A stretch of 64,000 nt of DNA, taken from JAUHXS01 sp965213575 (GTDB lineage Bacteria; Bacteroidota; Bacteroidia; Chitinophagales; JAUHXS01). Where the stretch lies: assembly GCA_965213575.1 (NCBI GenBank), contig CBDBZN010000014.1:33373-97372 (forward strand). Reading direction: 5' to 3'. Below the pieces are notes generated by a model. It was not told where the DNA came from, did no database searches, and saw only the letters and a program-made list of their open reading frames with translations. The translations under genes were made by a program, and so were the position numbers. Positions within the stretch are counted from its first letter, which is position 1. Each line of letters opens with the position of its first letter. This document shows, piece after piece, positions 63,325 through 64,000 of this stretch.

Positions 63325-64000
63325 CTAAAATATAAACCCCGCACCCAATGCGATTGCTACCATTAAAGGCGGAGGAATATTAAAAAAACTAAGTGCAACC
63401 GTCATAAAAATAATAATTACATTGATCCATTGAAAATCCAACGCACCAAACAGTATAATGGCAGCGGCGGCCACTAATCCTGATGCAGCAGCATTGATCC
63501 CTTCTAACGACCTTTTAACGACGACATATTTTTTCATGTAATTCCAAAAAGGGTAGACAAAGAAAATCAAAAGCGTTCCGGGTAAAAAAATACCTACCGC
63601 CCCGATCACTGAACCTAAAATTTGTTGTGCAGTGCTGCCGTCAGACATCGCCATGCCTCCTGCAAAAGCTGAAAAGGAAAAAACCGGCCCGGGTAACCCT
63701 TGCACAAAAGCATAGCCTGAAAGAAATTCTTCAGAGGTAAGAAAATGCTTATACTCCACAAATTGTTCATACATCATTGGGATAAGTACTTGGCCGCCAC
63801 CAAACACTAAGCTGCCAAACCGATAAAAATTCTCAAAGAGGATGAGCGGTTTTGAGCTGATGATATTACCCCATACCGCTGCCGTTATAAATATACCGCC
63901 AAAAAGAATCAAGTGTACCCATTCAAACTTAGGCCGCTCTGCTCGAAAATTAGCTTTTTCTTTACTCGTTATGTTAGTAACTGCCCCTCCCATGAGTAAT
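63325..64000 (-). CDS. Chromate-type transporter (CHR family), partial at window edge
   Basis: About 224 residues are visible. The frame is open past the ATG at 63993 to the window end (LLMGGAVTN...), so the gene begins outside. The visible part is the second CHR domain: FYRFGSLVFGGGQVLIPMMY, GYAFVQGLPGPVFSFSAFAG and several spans. In full-length ChrA (~390-400 residues) a linker like the one at residues 1-35 joins two such halves. It may export chromate or, in many environmental bacteria, another anion. corA starts 14 bp downstream, so the two are probably co-transcribed. Confidence 0.85.
   Translation of the reverse strand, partial: LLMGGAVTNITSKEKANFRAERPKFEWVHLILFGGIFITAAVWGNIISSKPLILFENFYRFGSLVFGGGQVLIPMMYEQFVEYKHFLTSEEFLSGYAFVQGLPGPVFSFSAFAGGMAMSDGSTAQQILGSVIGAVGIFLPGTLLIFFVYPFWNYMKKYVVVKRSLEGINAAASGLVAAAAIILFGALDFQWINVIIIFMTVALSFFNIPPPLMVAIALGAGFIF

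Noticed and set aside
63312..63344. Upstream start for corA overlapping the chromate transporter gene
   Set aside because: The extra residues are hydrophobic read-through from the neighbouring gene; the ATG at 63311 gives the family-typical start.

Overview
The window is about 64 kb of AT-rich DNA (roughly one third G+C by eye) from a member of the Bacteroidota, probably a marine or environmental Saprospiria/Chitinophagia-like bacterium. This rests on the type IX secretion genes (a PorU2-like sortase with a PorV2-like partner), several exported proteins with gliding-motility-type or Por-type C-terminal sorting domains, gldC, and promoters carrying the Bacteroidota -7 box TAnnTTTG. It is ordinary chromosome: no prophage, insertion sequence, rRNA operon or CRISPR array was seen. 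Both ends cut a gene (penicillin-binding protein 1C on the left, a chromate-type transporter on the right).

Layout. 1-8.6 kb: pbpC end, a tRNA-Pro(GGG), a sugar epimerase plus glycosyltransferase, a large T9SS type B cargo, a membrane-anchored protein followed by a PRC-barrel protein, and an LpxD-like acyltransferase. Two copies of an ~80-bp inverted-repeat element lie here, each in a convergent gap. 8.7-16.3 kb: gcvT, scpA, an LPG-synthase-type membrane protein, a barrel protein, mutL with two small membrane proteins, trmB, doxX. 16.3-21.4 kb: a phenylacetyl-CoA epoxidase operon (paaA, B, C, D) led by a TetR regulator with PaaR-type operators. It is interrupted by a MntA/HepT pair, a broken four-helix-bundle (23S rRNA intervening-sequence type) gene, and a DUF4160/DUF2442 pair. 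Almost every seam in it carries a short array of a degenerate heptamer (about YYTNYAA). 21.5-26.5 kb: lipocalin-like protein, POT peptide transporter, O-methyltransferase, ligA. 26.5-36.5 kb: T9SS cargo proteins, one frameshifted, a frameshifted lipid A-type acyltransferase, and an unrecognised 510-residue helical protein.

36.6-64 kb: dnaG, an alanine/glycine:cation symporter, an M36 and an M14 metallopeptidase, a paired FAD oxidoreductase and membrane 4Fe-4S protein, tatA-gatA-gldC-pheT, a DUF2490 protein, a coiled-coil protein, an AcpH-like protein, porV2-porU2, a eukaryotic-type citrate synthase, corA and the chromate transporter.

Functionally the window combines envelope building and protein export (PBP1C, LpxD, LpxL-like, T9SS), core replication, repair and translation (dnaG, ligA, mutL, trmB, gatA, pheT) and aromatic catabolism. 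The most unusual region is the paa operon: small accessory modules sit between its genes, bracketed by heptamer arrays, and one module (the broken four-helix gene) is flanked by ~30-bp inverted copies of the array. Three apparent frameshifts (26.84, 28.9-29.1 and 18.29 kb) are either real lesions or indel errors in the source sequence.
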